Positions 25,759 through 38,305 are shown, numbered from the stretch's first letter. The stretch is 52,367 bases of DNA from Enterobacter mori LMG 25706 (GCF_000211415.1 NZ_GL890775.1:633124-685490), one strand, 5' to 3'. Program-made: numbers and translations. The notes: generated by a model not told the origin, from the letters alone.

Positions 25759-26552
25759 ACCCGCTGACGCTGCTTCAGGGCAGCCAGATGCCCGCCCTGT
25801 GCCTCTTGAGCGGCGCGCTTGGCGGCATTATCGGCAGCTTTCTGGGCGTGGTGGTCGAACGCATTCCCCCGCTCATCAACGAAGAGGAGGGCGCCGGAAA
25901 CCTGCTGTTTCCGGCATCCCACTGCCCCGCGTGTTCCCACGCGCTCTCCTGGTGGGAAAACATTCCTGTACTGAGCTGGTGTTGCCTGCGCGGGCGCTGC
26001 CGCTGCTGCCGGACCGCGATCCCGCTGCGCCTGCTGTTGCTTGAGCTTTCCAGCGCCCTGTTTTTTGCCCTGACGGCGGCGTATGCCCCGTCCGCGGCCG
26101 CGCTGATTTCGCTGTGGGTTCTCTGGTGCGGGCTGCTGCCGCTGGCGACGATAGACGCGAAGCACCTGCTGCTGCCGGATTGTCTGACGCAGCCTCTGCT
26201 GTGGGCGGGGCTGTTAAATCATGCGCTTTTTCAGACCCTACCGTTGTCGGATGCCCTGTACGGCGCGGCGGCGGGTTACCTGACGCTGTGGCTGATCTAC
26301 TGGGCGTTTCGCCTGACCACCGGTCGTGAGGGATTGGGCTACGGTGATTTTAAGCTGCTGGCCGCGCTCGGCGCGTGGTGCGGCTGGCAGGCATTGCCTT
26401 CATTATTGCTGGCGGCAGCATTAAGCGGAATCGCATTGTATTTTCTTTTTTATAAAGCTGTTAAAGAAAATAGCGTTATTCCGTTTGGTCCCATGTTGTC
26501 ACTGGCTGGCTTGGCTATTTTTATTCTTCAGACTCTGCAATTCACATTCTGA
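25755..26552 (+). CDS. gspO: GspO, prepilin peptidase / N-methyltransferase
   Basis: 265-residue inner-membrane aspartyl protease that cleaves and N-methylates the pseudopilins GspG-K. The catalytic aspartates are D134 (ATIDAKHLLLPD) and D198 (GYGDFKLLAALG). The cytoplasmic zinc-type cysteine pairs are C57/C60 (HCPAC) and C82/C85 (CRCC). About eight hydrophobic segments are seen. It is the last gene of the gsp operon; the chitinase gene starts 262 nt on. Confidence 0.96.
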   Translation: MNPLTLLQGSQMPALCLLSGALGGIIGSFLGVVVERIPPLINEEEGAGNLLFPASHCPACSHALSWWENIPVLSWCCLRGRCRCCRTAIPLRLLLLELSSALFFALTAAYAPSAAALISLWVLWCGLLPLATIDAKHLLLPDCLTQPLLWAGLLNHALFQTLPLSDALYGAAAGYLTLWLIYWAFRLTTGREGLGYGDFKLLAALGAWCGWQALPSLLLAAALSGIALYFLFYKAVKENSVIPFGPMLSLAGLAIFILQTLQFTF

Positions 26553-29526
<2,974 letters not shown>

Positions 29527-29541
29527 TCTTCTGAACCTTAA

Positions 29542-29568
29542 ATTGTGGGTGTGATATCCGCCCACAAT
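29542..29568 (+). terminator. First hairpin after the GH18 chitinase
   Basis: ATTGTGGG-N11-CCCACAAT, a perfect 8-bp stem beginning 16 nt after the stop. There is no T tract, so it may act as a 3'-end stabiliser in front of the second hairpin. Confidence 0.5.
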
Positions 29569-29570
29569 CA

Positions 29571-29600
29571 CAGACCATACCCCGCTTCGGGTGTGGTCTG
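29571..29600 (+). terminator. Second hairpin after the GH18 chitinase
   Basis: CAGACCAtACCC-N6-GGGTgTGGTCTG, an 11-bp stem with one mismatch, followed by TAACCAAAAAT. The lack of a T run argues against full intrinsic termination; partial read-through into the transglycosylase gene is possible. Confidence 0.6.
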
Positions 29601-29663
29601 TAACCAAAAATATTTAACAGGACGTGTTTGAGGAGAAATAAAACGTACCACCGCAGGTGAATA

Positions 29664-30116
29664 ATGAAGCGATTACTGTTGCTGTTATTAATATTAAGCC
29701 AAAGCGCATTGGCGAATTGCTGGGATAAAGCGGCGCATTATTATCATGTTGACCCTTATTTACTTTATGCCATTGCGAATGTGGAATCAGGAATGAATCC
29801 CTACGCCGTCGGGACAAATCATGACGGGACGCATGACGTAGGATTAATGCAAATAAACAGCTCGCATTTTTCGGAGCTTGAACGACGCGGTATCAGCGAA
29901 CGTAGACTTATGACTGAACCTTGTACCTCCATTATGGTGGGCGCATCGATTCTGTCAGGCATGATTAAAGTTTACGGCTATAACTGGGAAGCCGTTGGCG
30001 CCTATAACGCCGGGATTAAAAAAGAAAATTATCCAAAGCGTATGGTGTATGCCCATAAGGTCTGGGCGAAGTATCAGCAATTAAAATCTGTTGCACGCGA
30101 AAGAAATGACTGGTGA
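29664..30116 (+). CDS. Small secreted lytic transglycosylase (SLT family)
   Basis: 150-residue periplasmic murein-cleaving enzyme of the VirB1/IpgF/EtgA type. The signal peptide is cleaved after Ala17 (LSQSALA). The SLT domain shows catalytic Glu41 in IANVESGMNPYAVG, then VGLMQINSSHF and GAYNAGIKK. Such enzymes usually accompany trans-envelope machines. Here it lies between two chitinase genes just after the secretion operon. It is visibly AT-richer than gsp genes. The ATG at 29664 has GCAGGTG 5 nt upstream. A role in opening peptidoglycan for the secretin is an inference; the T2SS core set has no such standard gene. Confidence 0.88.
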   Translation: MKRLLLLLLILSQSALANCWDKAAHYYHVDPYLLYAIANVESGMNPYAVGTNHDGTHDVGLMQINSSHFSELERRGISERRLMTEPCTSIMVGASILSGMIKVYGYNWEAVGAYNAGIKKENYPKRMVYAHKVWAKYQQLKSVARERNDW

Positions 30117-30181
30117 GTTTTTTCTTTTTTGAAGCGTACCGTTAAGTATGCTTCAGAAAATGAAAAACAGCTGTCTGGAGT

Positions 30182-30207
30182 TTATTTATTAATGGATTAA
30201 TAAATAA
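30182..30207. promoter_or_regulatory. 12+2+12 perfect inverted repeat upstream of the GH19 chitinase
   Basis: Arms TTATTTATTAAT (30182-30193) and ATTAATAAATAA (30196-30207) are exact reverse complements around a GG centre, 46 bp before the start codon. All-AT arms make it an operator or cruciform candidate. It is not a standard terminator, since no T tract follows. Confidence 0.5.
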
Positions 30208-30252
30208 GCTGGGATTTTATTTTAAACCATCGAATTAACAGGAATAACCGAA

Positions 30253-32085
30253 ATGAATAAAAGGACATTACTGAGCGTGTTGATTGCGGGTGCGTGCATT
30301 GCACCTGTTATGGCTCAGGCCACCATGTTGAAGGCAGAAAGCAGCGAGCCTTACACCATGAAAGCCAGCGATCTGGCGAAAAAGGAAAAAGAGCTGACTG
30401 ATTTCCCCCTGATGCAGTCCGTGAAGGATACCATCCGCACGCTGGACAACGCTTCAGTTGAGCAGATTGAGCCAGGCCGCGCCTCTAACCCGGTTAACGT
30501 TAAACGCGTTGAGGGGATCCTGAAAGAGAGCGACTGGGAATACCTGTTCCCGCTGCGTGCGAAGGACTACAGCTACAGCAACTTCCTGAAAGCGGTGGGT
30601 AAATTCCCGGCGCTGTGCGACACCTACAAAGACGGCCGCGACAGCGATGCCATCTGCCGTAAAGAGCTGGCAACCATGTTTGCCCACTTTGCGCAGGAAA
30701 CCGGCGGTCACGAAAGCTGGCGCCCGGAAGCCGAATGGCGTCAGGCGCTGGTCTACGTGCGCGAAATGGGCTGGAGCGAAGGCCAGAAGGGCGGCTATAA
30801 CGGCGAATGTAATACCGACGTCTGGCAGGGTCAGACCTGGCCGTGCGGTAAAGACAAAGACGGCGATTTCCTGAGCTACTTCGGCCGCGGCGCGAAGCAG
30901 CTGTCCTACAACTATAACTACGGTCCGTTCTCCGAAGCGATGTACGGCGACGTTAAAGTTCTGCTGGAAAAACCCGAGCTTGTGGCGGACACCTGGCTGA
31001 ACCTGGCGAGTGCGATCTTCTTCTTCGCCTACCCACAGCCGCCAAAACCAAGCATGCTGCAGGTTATCGACGGCACCTGGCAGCCGAACGATCACGACAA
31101 GGCTAACGGCCTGGTCCCTGGCTTCGGCGTGACAACGCAGATCATCAACGGCGGCGTTGAGTGCGGTGGCCCGACTGAAATTGCGCAGTCTCAGAACCGT
31201 ATCAAGTACTACAAAGAGTTCGCCAACTACCTGAAAGTGCCTGTACCGGCTGACGAAGTGCTGGGCTGTGCGAACATGAAGCAGTTCGACGAAGGCGGCG
31301 CGGGCGCACTGAAGATCTACTGGGAACAGGACTGGGGATGGAGCGCGGATACGCCTGACGGCAAAACCTACTCTTGCCAGCTGGTGGGCTACCAGACGCC
31401 ATTCAGCGCGTTTAAAGACGGCGATTACACCAAGTGTGTACAGAAGTTCTATAACGTGAATATCGTGAATGACGACGGTTCAGCGACCACGCCGGATGAG
31501 TCTCCAGTTACGCCGACGCCAGATGAAACCCCGGTTACACCAGTGCCAGATGAAACTCCGGTTACGCCAGTACCAGATGAAACCCCGGCAGCGGTAAACC
31601 ATGCGCCAGTGGCGCAGATTGCGGGTCCAATCGGTGCCGTTGAAGCGGGTGCGCAGGTTTCCCTGAGCGCTGAAGGTTCTACCGACGAAGACGGTAACAA
31701 ACTGACCTACACCTGGCGTTCCCAGGATGGTCAGACTGTCACCGGCGATGACAAAGCGGTGGTGACCTTTACTGCGCCAGAAGCGGCGACAGCGCAGCAG
31801 TACGAAGTGAGCCTGACCGTCAGCGATGGTGAGCTGAGCAACAGCACCACCTACCTGCTGAACGTAAAAGCCAAAGCAGCCACCCCGTCTCAGGATGAGG
31901 GTACTTCCGGCGATTACGCAGCATGGAGCGCGAACAGCAAGTACAAGGCAGGCGATATCGTGAACAACCACGGTAAACTGTTCCAGTGCAAACCGTTCCC
32001 GTACAGCGGCTGGTGTAACAACGCCCCGGCATACTATGAACCAGGCGCAGGTCTGGCATGGTCTGAAGCCTGGACGGCTCTGTAA
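30253..32085 (+). CDS. Secreted GH19 chitinase with PKD and chitin-binding domain
   Basis: 610-residue inverting chitinase, probable second T2SS cargo. Order: signal peptide (about 1-22), GH19 catalytic region (about 80-400), a linker of four 9-residue repeats of DETPVTPVP type (415-446), one PKD domain (about 446-537) and a C-terminal chitin-binding module (about 555-610: [20 protein letters not shown]) resembling CBM5/12 or CBM73. Catalytic glutamates are likely E149 ([10 protein letters not shown]) and a second within the same fold; [17 protein letters not shown] is typical GH19. The enzyme class differs from the GH18 neighbour, so the pair should attack chitin in complementary ways. A strong terminator overlaps the stop region. 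Confidence 0.93.
   Translation: MNKRTLLSVLIAGACIAPVMAQATMLKAESSEPYTMKASDLAKKEKELTDFPLMQSVKDTIRTLDNASVEQIEPGRASNPVNVKRVEGILKESDWEYLFPLRAKDYSYSNFLKAVGKFPALCDTYKDGRDSDAICRKELATMFAHFAQETGGHESWRPEAEWRQALVYVREMGWSEGQKGGYNGECNTDVWQGQTWPCGKDKDGDFLSYFGRGAKQLSYNYNYGPFSEAMYGDVKVLLEKPELVADTWLNLASAIFFFAYPQPPKPSMLQVIDGTWQPNDHDKANGLVPGFGVTTQIINGGVECGGPTEIAQSQNRIKYYKEFANYLKVPVPADEVLGCANMKQFDEGGAGALKIYWEQDWGWSADTPDGKTYSCQLVGYQTPFSAFKDGDYTKCVQKFYNVNIVNDDGSATTPDESPVTPTPDETPVTPVPDETPVTPVPDETPAAVNHAPVAQIAGPIGAVEAGAQVSLSAEGSTDEDGNKLTYTWRSQDGQTVTGDDKAVVTFTAPEAATAQQYEVSLTVSDGELSNSTTYLLNVKAKAATPSQDEGTSGDYAAWSANSKYKAGDIVNNHGKLFQCKPFPYSGWCNNAPAYYEPGAGLAWSEAWTAL
31495..31590 (+). repeat. 27-nt tandem repeats in the GH19 linker
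   Basis: Units starting at 31495, 31522, 31549 and 31576 (the last incomplete) each begin GATGA and encode variants of DETPVTPVP. They form the linker between the catalytic and PKD domains. Confidence 0.9.
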
Positions 32086-32089
32086 AAGC

Positions 32090-32117
32090 AAAACGGCAAC
32101 CTTCGGGTTGCCGTTTT
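32090..32117 (+). terminator. Terminator of the GH19 chitinase gene
   Basis: AAAACGGCAACC-TTCG-GGTTGCCGTTTT: a perfect 12-bp stem with a TTCG tetraloop, 4 nt after the stop codon. It closes the accessory block. Confidence 0.92.
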
Positions 32118-32175
32118 CGTGTTTTCTCCCTCTCCCCGTGGGAGAGGGCCGGGGGGAGGGCATCAGGCCGCACCA
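32118..32175 (+). repeat. C/G-rich dispersed hairpin repeat, copy A
   Basis: TTTTCTCCCTCTCC start, a 9-bp hairpin CCCTCTCCC-CGT-GGGAGAGGG, then a GGGGGGAGGGCATCAGGCC tail and GCACCA. Related copies are at 42106-42161 (inverted) and 52303-52367. It lies in the convergent gap between the chitinase and ybjS. Confidence 0.85.
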
Positions 32176-32181
32176 GACTGA

Positions 32182-33195
32182 CTACCGATGCAATTTCCCA
32201 TGATCCCGCAGCCACGCCGCCGTGCGCACAATCCCGTCATCCAGCGTCACAATCGGCTTATACCCCAGCTCATTCTCCGCGCGTGAAATATCCAGCGTGA
32301 AATCAAAATTAAGCTTTGATACCCCATAGTGCGTCAGTGCAGGCTCTTTGGCGGATTTACTGCCAAAACGCTCCATGCTGCGGGCGATCATATCCAGCAT
32401 CGGATAAGGCACCGAACGGATACGGCAGTCGATCTGCAGCTCGTCGATCAGGCGCTGCACAATGCTGCGAAGCGTGCAGGGCTCGCCGTTAGTGATATTG
32501 TAGGCGCGACCGGAGATCAGCTTATCGCAGTCCGGCTGGCTCGCCAGCCACATGGCGTGAACGGCATTTTCGTAATAGGTCATATCCACTAGCGCATCGC
32601 CGCCACGCGGCAGCAGCACGCTGCCGTAGTGGTGCATCATCTGCGCCAGACGGGGAATAAACACTTTGTCGTGCGGCCCGAACAGGCTCTGCGGGCGCAG
32701 TACCGTAAAGCGGGTATGCGGGTTAGACTGCGCCAGCAGGTCAATCACCTCTTCGCTGGCCGCCTTGCTGCGGGCAAACTCACAGGCAAAACGGGCCGGG
32801 CGGAAATCTTCCTGTACATCACGATGGTGGTGATAGTCGAAATAGAGTGACGGAGACGAGATATGAATAAAGTTACGCACGCCCCAGGCGACGGCCCATT
32901 CGCCCAGACGGCGGGTTGCCCGCACGTTGGCGAGATCAAAGGCTTCCTGGGTACCCCACGGGGAGGTGAAACTGGAGCAGTGCCACAGCGTATCGATACC
33001 GGCGAGCATCACTTTTGCCTGAGAGGAGACCAGCTCCGTCAGGTCGGCATGGACGAACTCTGCGCCCATTTTTTGCAGCAGTTTCCCCATCGCTTCGTTG
33101 CGACCGGTAGCCCTGACGCTGATGCCCTTGTTGCGCAGAAATTCGACCGCATTTCGGCCTAAGCCGCTGGTCGCCCCGGTAACCAGTACCTTCAT
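32182..33195 (-). CDS. ybjS: YbjS, NAD(P)-dependent epimerase/dehydratase-family protein
   Basis: Extended short-chain-dehydrogenase protein of unknown substrate, 337 residues as in E. coli. The Rossmann motif GATSGLG is at residues 7-13, and the catalytic-type Tyr-x3-Lys region is degenerate (YFDYHHHRD, then [10 protein letters not shown]). The start is the ATG at 33195, where family similarity begins (MKVLVTG). An in-frame extension to 33258 has no ribosome site and is not conserved. It is last in the leftward poxB-ltaE-ybjT-ybjS series. Confidence 0.95.
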   Translation of the reverse strand: MKVLVTGATSGLGRNAVEFLRNKGISVRATGRNEAMGKLLQKMGAEFVHADLTELVSSQAKVMLAGIDTLWHCSSFTSPWGTQEAFDLANVRATRRLGEWAVAWGVRNFIHISSPSLYFDYHHHRDVQEDFRPARFACEFARSKAASEEVIDLLAQSNPHTRFTVLRPQSLFGPHDKVFIPRLAQMMHHYGSVLLPRGGDALVDMTYYENAVHAMWLASQPDCDKLISGRAYNITNGEPCTLRSIVQRLIDELQIDCRIRSVPYPMLDMIARSMERFGSKSAKEPALTHYGVSKLNFDFTLDISRAENELGYKPIVTLDDGIVRTAAWLRDHGKLHR

Positions 33196-33287
33196 ATCAA
33201 TCCACTGTGTTGAAAAGAATTTCGTGCGCATTCTTTCGTGAATTACGGCGTGTTGCAATGGGAAAGGTGAAAGAATAAGAGTTTTAT

Positions 33288-34724
33288 TTACTTATTTTCC
33301 GCCTTTTGTTCTGCCAGCTGTGCGATACGTTTTGCCATGCCCCGAAAGATAAACAGGTGCGCAGGGATCATGAACAACCAGTAGAAGAGCCCCGGCATTC
33401 CGTGCGGATGCCACCAGGCGCGGACGTCCAGTTCCCGCTGGTCGCCTTTGTCCTTCAGCGTAAAGCAGAGTCGGCCCAGCCCTGGCGCTTTCATGCCAAA
33501 CAGCAGCGCCAGCTGTTTATCCGGCTCGACGATGATCACCTTCCAGCTGTCGACCGTATCGCCCACGTTCAGATACGGAGCGGCAGGGCGACCTTTTGCC
33601 AGCCTGTGCCCCACCAGTAGATCCATTGCCCCGCGCGTTTGCCAGAGAATATTGCCGAAGAAGTAGCGCTCTTTGCCGCCGATCTGGTTCACGGTCTCCC
33701 ACAACGCCGCCAGGCTGGCCGAGGTTTTCACCGTACAGCCCGCCTGTTTTGGGTAATAACCGTACTCCGGCCGCCAGCGGGCAAAGGCCTGCGCGTCGTA
33801 GCCCCAGTCGCTGGAGTTCACCAGTTGCTCTTCCTCTTTCAGCGTATTGCGCACGGCATCGTCAAAGCGGATCAAATCCTGGGGAATGAGCGCCCGCAGC
33901 TCGCGATCGTCCGCCAGCAGATCGTGTTTCAGTCCCTGGATCAGCGCTTTTGCCGTGGTTGGCGGCACCGACGTAATGACGTTCAAAAACCATACCGAAA
34001 TCCAGCGGGTTGGAAAGGGGATGGGTATCAGCCAGCGCCGGCGGCCGCTGACGCGCATAAAGTGCTCGAACTGCGCCTGATAGCTCAATACTTCAGGACC
34101 AGCGGCTTCCAGCACGCGGTGTTGCTCCGCCGGGTGATCCAGCAGGGCCACCAGATAATGCAGGAGATTCTCCAGCGCAATCGGCGTGGTGCGCGAACGG
34201 ACCCAGCGCGGCGGCGTGAGTACCGGCAGGTTGTAGACCATATCGCGCATCACTTCGAAGGCGGCGGAGCCCGCGCCGACGATAATCCCGGCCCGCAGTT
34301 CGGTGACGGGAATGTTCGCGCCGCGCAGGGTATCCGCCGTCAGTTGGCGGGCGCGCAGGTGGTCGGACTGCTCGTTTTCGGGAGCCTGCAGCGAGCTTAA
34401 GAAAATCACCTGCTTAACCGGCGTTTGCAGCAGGGCATCGCGGACGTTCATCGCCACCTGACGCTCGTGGGCAATAAAGTCGCCGCCTTCGCCCATGCTG
34501 TGGACCAGATAGTAAAGCGTGTCGACCCCGTCCAGCAGCGCGGGAAGTTCCTTCGGCCAGTTGAGATCAACGCTGTGGCAGGTGACGCCGGGCAAGCTGA
34601 GCTTTTGCAGGCGCTCCGTGTTACGTGCCGCAGCCAGCACCTGGTGTCCCTGCTGGCTTAGCGCCGCGGTGAGATGCTGACCGATATACCCGCTGGCGCC
34701 GAGCACCAGAATGCGTTGCGGCAC
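33288..34724 (-). CDS. ybjT: YbjT, NAD-binding membrane-associated protein
   Basis: 478-residue protein of unknown function. An N-terminal atypical SDR domain ([10 protein letters not shown], residues 9-18) is joined to a C-terminal DUF2867 region with a hydrophobic hairpin near the end ([17 protein letters not shown]). The start is GTG at 34724, matching the E. coli protein ([11 protein letters not shown]). It begins 10 nt after the ltaE stop, within the same operon. Confidence 0.95.
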   Translation of the reverse strand: MPQRILVLGASGYIGQHLTAALSQQGHQVLAAARNTERLQKLSLPGVTCHSVDLNWPKELPALLDGVDTLYYLVHSMGEGGDFIAHERQVAMNVRDALLQTPVKQVIFLSSLQAPENEQSDHLRARQLTADTLRGANIPVTELRAGIIVGAGSAAFEVMRDMVYNLPVLTPPRWVRSRTTPIALENLLHYLVALLDHPAEQHRVLEAAGPEVLSYQAQFEHFMRVSGRRRWLIPIPFPTRWISVWFLNVITSVPPTTAKALIQGLKHDLLADDRELRALIPQDLIRFDDAVRNTLKEEEQLVNSSDWGYDAQAFARWRPEYGYYPKQAGCTVKTSASLAALWETVNQIGGKERYFFGNILWQTRGAMDLLVGHRLAKGRPAAPYLNVGDTVDSWKVIIVEPDKQLALLFGMKAPGLGRLCFTLKDKGDQRELDVRAWWHPHGMPGLFYWLFMIPAHLFIFRGMAKRIAQLAEQKAENK

Positions 34725-34734
34725 GTGATGCTCC

Positions 34735-35736
34735 TTATCGCTGTAAAAACGCCTGCCAGTGTTTCACTACGTCCGCCAGCTGTTCGCGGCTCACGTCAAG
34801 GTGCATGACCAGGCGCACGACAGATGAGGCGTTGATCAGCACGCCACGTGATTTCATAAATTCGCCCAGTGCGGCGGCGTGCTCATCTCCGACGCGCACG
34901 AACAGCATGTTGGTGTCGTGACGCATCACGTCGGCACCAATCTCGCGCAGCTGCGACGCCATCCACGCGGCGTTGTCGTGATCGTCTTTCAGACGCGTGA
35001 CGTTATTCTTCAGGGCGTACAGACCCGCCGCCGCCAGAATGCCGGCCTGACGCATGCCGCCGCCGGTCATCTTACGCCAGCGGTTGGCGCGCTTGATGTA
35101 GTCTGCGTTACCAACCAGCAGAGAGCCCACCGGCGTGCCCAGACCTTTAGACAGGCAAATGGTGAACGAGTCGCAGTATTGCGTAATCTCTTTCAGCTCG
35201 CAGCCGTACGCGACCACGGCGTTAAAGATACGCGCGCCGTCCACGTGCAGCCCGAGCTTGCGCTCGCGGGTAAACTCCCAGGCCGCTTTCAGGTATTCGC
35301 GCGGCAGCACTTTGCCGTTGTGGGTGTTTTCGAGGCTGAGCAGCCTGGTGCGGGCGAAGTGAATATCGTCGGCTTTGATTTTCGCGGCGACCTTATCGAG
35401 CGGAAGAGTGCCGTCCGGCGCGGCGTCAATCGGCTGCGGCTGAATGCTGCCGAGCACCGCCGCACCGCCTGCTTCATACAGGTAGTTATGTGCACCCTGG
35501 CCGACAATGTACTCTTCACCGCGCTCGCAGTGGCTGAGCAGCGCGACCAGGTTAGCCTGCGTGCCGGTGGGCAGGAACAGGGCCGCTTCCTTGCCGCTCA
35601 GTTCAGCGGCGTAGCGCTGCAGCTCGTTGACCGTCGGGTCATCGCCGTAGACGTCGTCCCCGACCGGGGCGGCCATCATCTCTTCGAGCATGGCGCGACT
35701 CGGGCGGGTAACGGTATCACTACGTAAATCAATCAT
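34735..35736 (-). CDS. ltaE: LtaE, low-specificity L-threonine aldolase
   Basis: PLP-dependent enzyme that splits L-threonine and L-allo-threonine to glycine and acetaldehyde. 333 residues, equal to E. coli. The PLP lysine lies in [17 protein letters not shown] (Lys near 197). The opening [20 protein letters not shown] is typical. It is separated from poxB by an ERIC element and followed closely by ybjT. Confidence 0.97.
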   Translation of the reverse strand: MIDLRSDTVTRPSRAMLEEMMAAPVGDDVYGDDPTVNELQRYAAELSGKEAALFLPTGTQANLVALLSHCERGEEYIVGQGAHNYLYEAGGAAVLGSIQPQPIDAAPDGTLPLDKVAAKIKADDIHFARTRLLSLENTHNGKVLPREYLKAAWEFTRERKLGLHVDGARIFNAVVAYGCELKEITQYCDSFTICLSKGLGTPVGSLLVGNADYIKRANRWRKMTGGGMRQAGILAAAGLYALKNNVTRLKDDHDNAAWMASQLREIGADVMRHDTNMLFVRVGDEHAAALGEFMKSRGVLINASSVVRLVMHLDVSREQLADVVKHWQAFLQR

Positions 35737-35747
35737 GTCATATCCTT

Positions 35748-35872
35748 ATACGCTTCACCCTTCACGCCGCCTCGGCGTTGGCTTCGTCCTCAAACCCCAG
35801 TCACATAGTTATTTATGCTCCTGGGGATTTTCGGGCTTGCCGCCTTGATGCGACATGAATGGTTTTGCGTAT
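35748..35872. repeat. ERIC (IRU) element, copy 2
   Basis: A 125-bp element between ATACGC and GCGTAT ends. The core has ACCCCAGTCAC and GCTCCTGGGGATT, diverged from copy 1 at 3007-3132. It lies in the transcribed gap between poxB and ltaE. Confidence 0.93.
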
Positions 35873-35890
35873 GGCTTTAAAAGGATATTT

Positions 35891-37609
35891 TTACCTGAGC
35901 CAGTTGGTTTTTGCCAGTTCGATCACCTCGTCACCGCGCCCGCTGATGATGGCGCGCAGCATATACAGGCTAAAGCCTTTGGCCTGCTCAAGCTTGATCT
36001 GCGGCGGGATCGCCAGCTCTTCTTTGGCGACGACGACATCCACCAGCACCGGACCGTCGATGGAGAAGGCGCGCTGCAGGGCTTCATCCACCTCAGAGGC
36101 TTTCTCCACGCGAATACCGGTAATGCCGCAGGCCTCGGCGATGCGCGCGAAGTTGGTGTCGTGCAGCTCTGTACCGTCCGTCAGGTAACCACCGGCCTTC
36201 ATCTCCATCGCCACAAAGCCCAGCACGCTGTTGTTGAAGACCACGATTTTCAGCGGCAGCTTCATCTGCACCACCGACAGGAAATCCCCCATCAGCATGC
36301 TGAATCCGCCGTCGCCACACATTGCCACCACCTGACGCTCTGGCGCTGTCGCTTTTGCGCCCAGCGCCTGCGGCATGGCGTTGGCCATCGAGCCGTGGTT
36401 GAACGAGCCGAGCAGACGGCGTTTGCCGTTCATCTTGAGATAGCGGGCCGCCCAGACGGTTGGCGTGCCCACGTCGCAGGTAAAGATGGCGTCGTCGTCA
36501 GCAAAATGGCTGATCTGCTGCGCCAGATACTGCGGGTGAATGGCTTTGTCGCTCGGTTTGGCGAGGTCGTCGAGCCCCTTACGGGCATCGCGATAGTCGC
36601 TCAGGGCTTTATCAAGGAACGTGCGGTCCGTTTTTTCTTCCAGCAGCGGCAGCAGGGCGGCCAGCGTGGATTTGATATCGCCCACCAGCGCCATATCGAC
36701 CTTGCTGTGCGCGCCGATGCTGGCCGGGTTGATATCAATCTGAATGATTTTCGCATCCGCCGGGTAGAACGGGCGGTACGGGAACTGGGTACCGAGCAGG
36801 ACCAGCGTGTCGGCGTTCATCATGGTGTGGAAACCGGACGAAAAACCGATCAGCCCTGTCATGCCCACGTCGTAAGGGTTGTCGTACTCGACGTGCTCTT
36901 TGCCACGCAGGGCGTGGACAATCGGCGCTTTCAGCTTCCCGGCAAATTCGAGCAGCTCTTTATGCGCGCCCGCGCAGCCGCTGCCGCACATCAGGGCGAT
37001 GTTGCTGGAGTAACGCAGCAGCTGGGCCAGCTTTTTCAGCTCCTCTTCAGCAGGCGTTACCACGGGCTGCGGGGCGTGATACCAGTGGGTGCTGGCCCCT
37101 TCTGGCGCAGCCTTGAGCGCCACATCGCCCGGGATGACGACCACCGATACGCCGCGGTTCAGCACGGCTTTACGCATGGCAATCGCCAGCACCTGCGGGA
37201 TCTGCTCCGGGGATGAAACCAGCTCGCAATAGTGGCTGCATTCACGGAACAGCTCCTGCGGATGCGTTTCCTGAAAATAGCCGCTGCCGCTTTCGGCAGA
37301 GGGGATATGCGCGGCAATCGCCAGCACCGGCACGTGGTTACGGTGGCAGTCGAACAGGCCGTTAATCAGATGCAGGTTGCCCGGCCCGCAGGATCCCGCG
37401 CAAACGGCCAGCTCGCCCGTGAGCTGTGCTTCAGCACCTGCGGCGAAGGCGGCAACCTCTTCATGGCGGGTGGGCATCCATTCGATGGTCTTCATCTTGT
37501 TGAGGCTGTCGCTGAGTCCGTTCAGGGAATCGCCGGTCACGCCCCAGATACGTTTCACGCCAGCCTGTTCGAGCGTTTTTGCTATATATGCAGCCACGGT
37601 TTGTTTCAT
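35891..37609 (-). CDS. poxB: PoxB, pyruvate dehydrogenase (quinone)
   Basis: Peripheral membrane flavoenzyme oxidising pyruvate to acetate and CO2 and passing electrons to ubiquinone. 572 residues, as in E. coli. It has the ThDP PYR domain ([24 protein letters not shown]), a FAD-binding middle domain and the PP domain with GDGGF(x)nNN signature ([24 protein letters not shown]). The C-terminal lipid-binding peptide is intact ([18 protein letters not shown]). Expression from a sigma-S promoter is supported by a CTAAGCTT box upstream. Confidence 0.98.
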   Translation of the reverse strand: MKQTVAAYIAKTLEQAGVKRIWGVTGDSLNGLSDSLNKMKTIEWMPTRHEEVAAFAAGAEAQLTGELAVCAGSCGPGNLHLINGLFDCHRNHVPVLAIAAHIPSAESGSGYFQETHPQELFRECSHYCELVSSPEQIPQVLAIAMRKAVLNRGVSVVVIPGDVALKAAPEGASTHWYHAPQPVVTPAEEELKKLAQLLRYSSNIALMCGSGCAGAHKELLEFAGKLKAPIVHALRGKEHVEYDNPYDVGMTGLIGFSSGFHTMMNADTLVLLGTQFPYRPFYPADAKIIQIDINPASIGAHSKVDMALVGDIKSTLAALLPLLEEKTDRTFLDKALSDYRDARKGLDDLAKPSDKAIHPQYLAQQISHFADDDAIFTCDVGTPTVWAARYLKMNGKRRLLGSFNHGSMANAMPQALGAKATAPERQVVAMCGDGGFSMLMGDFLSVVQMKLPLKIVVFNNSVLGFVAMEMKAGGYLTDGTELHDTNFARIAEACGITGIRVEKASEVDEALQRAFSIDGPVLVDVVVAKEELAIPPQIKLEQAKGFSLYMLRAIISGRGDEVIELAKTNWLR

Positions 37610-37642
37610 GGTTGTCCGTCTCCTTTTTGTGATATCGCTTAC

Positions 37643-37650
37643 AAGCTTAG
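37643..37650 (-). promoter_or_regulatory. Candidate sigma-S -10 box of poxB
   Basis: On the minus strand TTCTTCTAAGCTTGTAAG contains CTAAGCTT, near the sigma-S extended -10 (CTAYACTT). It begins about 34 nt before the ATG, matching the short leader and RpoS dependence known for E. coli poxB. Confidence 0.6.
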
Positions 37651-37761
37651 AAGAAAGTCACTGTATTGCCTGCTCATTACCCCTTAATTAAAGGTGGTTT
37701 TCCTGTGCAATTATTCGGCATAATCTGGCTGTACATTGGGTGAAAACAGGAATCATTTCAA

Positions 37762-38196
37762 ATGGTTAAATCATTGTTAATTGCTGTTAATGAAAAGCTG
37801 TCATGCGACGATCTTGGCAAACTCTTGTTACGACTTGCCGTTGGCGGGCTGATGCTGTTTCACGGGTTGCATAAGCTTTTTGGTGGCGTGGGGTTCATCA
37901 GCGGCATGCTGGTGGAAAAGGGGCTGCCGGGGTTTATCGCCTACGGCGTGTTGATTGGCGAAGTGGTGGCACCGATCCTGATTATTGTTGGGCTCTTCAC
38001 GCGTCCGGCCGCGCTGGTGCTGGCATTTACGATGATCGTGGCGTGGCTGATGGTGGGCACGGGCAAAACCTTAGCGCTGGATGCGGTAGGCGCATGGGCT
38101 ATTGAAAGTCTGGTGTACTTCTTTATCGGTTCGCTGGCGGTCGCGTTTTTAGGGGCGGGGCGGTACGCGGTGGGGAAAGCGCCCGCGTGGCGGTAG
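37762..38196 (+). CDS. DoxX-family membrane protein
   Basis: 144-residue inner-membrane protein of the DoxX/YphA/YqjF type, function unknown. Four hydrophobic segments are seen, with family blocks LLRLAVGGLMLFHGLHKLFG, IGEVVAPILIIVGLFTRPAA and AWAIESLVYFFIGSLAVAFL. It is divergent from poxB and convergent with hcr, and E. coli K-12 has no gene here. DoxX proteins are often linked to redox or thiol stress; its placement beside poxB and hcp-hcr is suggestive only. Confidence 0.88.
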   Translation: MVKSLLIAVNEKLSCDDLGKLLLRLAVGGLMLFHGLHKLFGGVGFISGMLVEKGLPGFIAYGVLIGEVVAPILIIVGLFTRPAALVLAFTMIVAWLMVGTGKTLALDAVGAWAIESLVYFFIGSLAVAFLGAGRYAVGKAPAWR

Positions 38197-38199
38197 GGC

Positions 38200-38235
38200 A
38201 AAAAAAAAGCCCGGTGGCGCTAGCGCTTACCGGGC
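38200..38235 (-). terminator. REP-derived terminator of hcp-hcr
   Basis: On the minus strand GCCCGGT-N13-ACCGGGC is followed by nine T residues. The stem is one REP unit of the BIME at 38209-38282. Confidence 0.8.
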
Positions 38236-38282
38236 CTACGGGTCAGGTTTTGTAGGCCGGGTAAACGCAGTGCCACCCGGCA
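38209..38282. repeat. BIME: two inverted REP units
   Basis: Units GCCCGGTggcgctagcgcttACCGGGC and GCCGGGTaaacgcagtgccACCCGGC in the convergent gap between the DoxX gene and hcr. Confidence 0.9.
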
Positions 38283-38305
38283 AATAATGGGGGCACTGCG
38301 CCAGA

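Noticed and set aside
30131..30153. Terminator after the transglycosylase gene (GAAGCGTAC / GTATGCTTC)
   Set aside because: The T-rich run lies before the stem, not after it, and the minus strand also lacks a T tract; only a hairpin is supported.
35855..37216. Long open frame (about 453 codons) on the plus strand opposite poxB
   Set aside because: It is fully antisense to a strongly conserved gene, rich in His/Arg/Gln as expected from the reverse of GC-rich codons, and has no recognisable domain or ribosome site.
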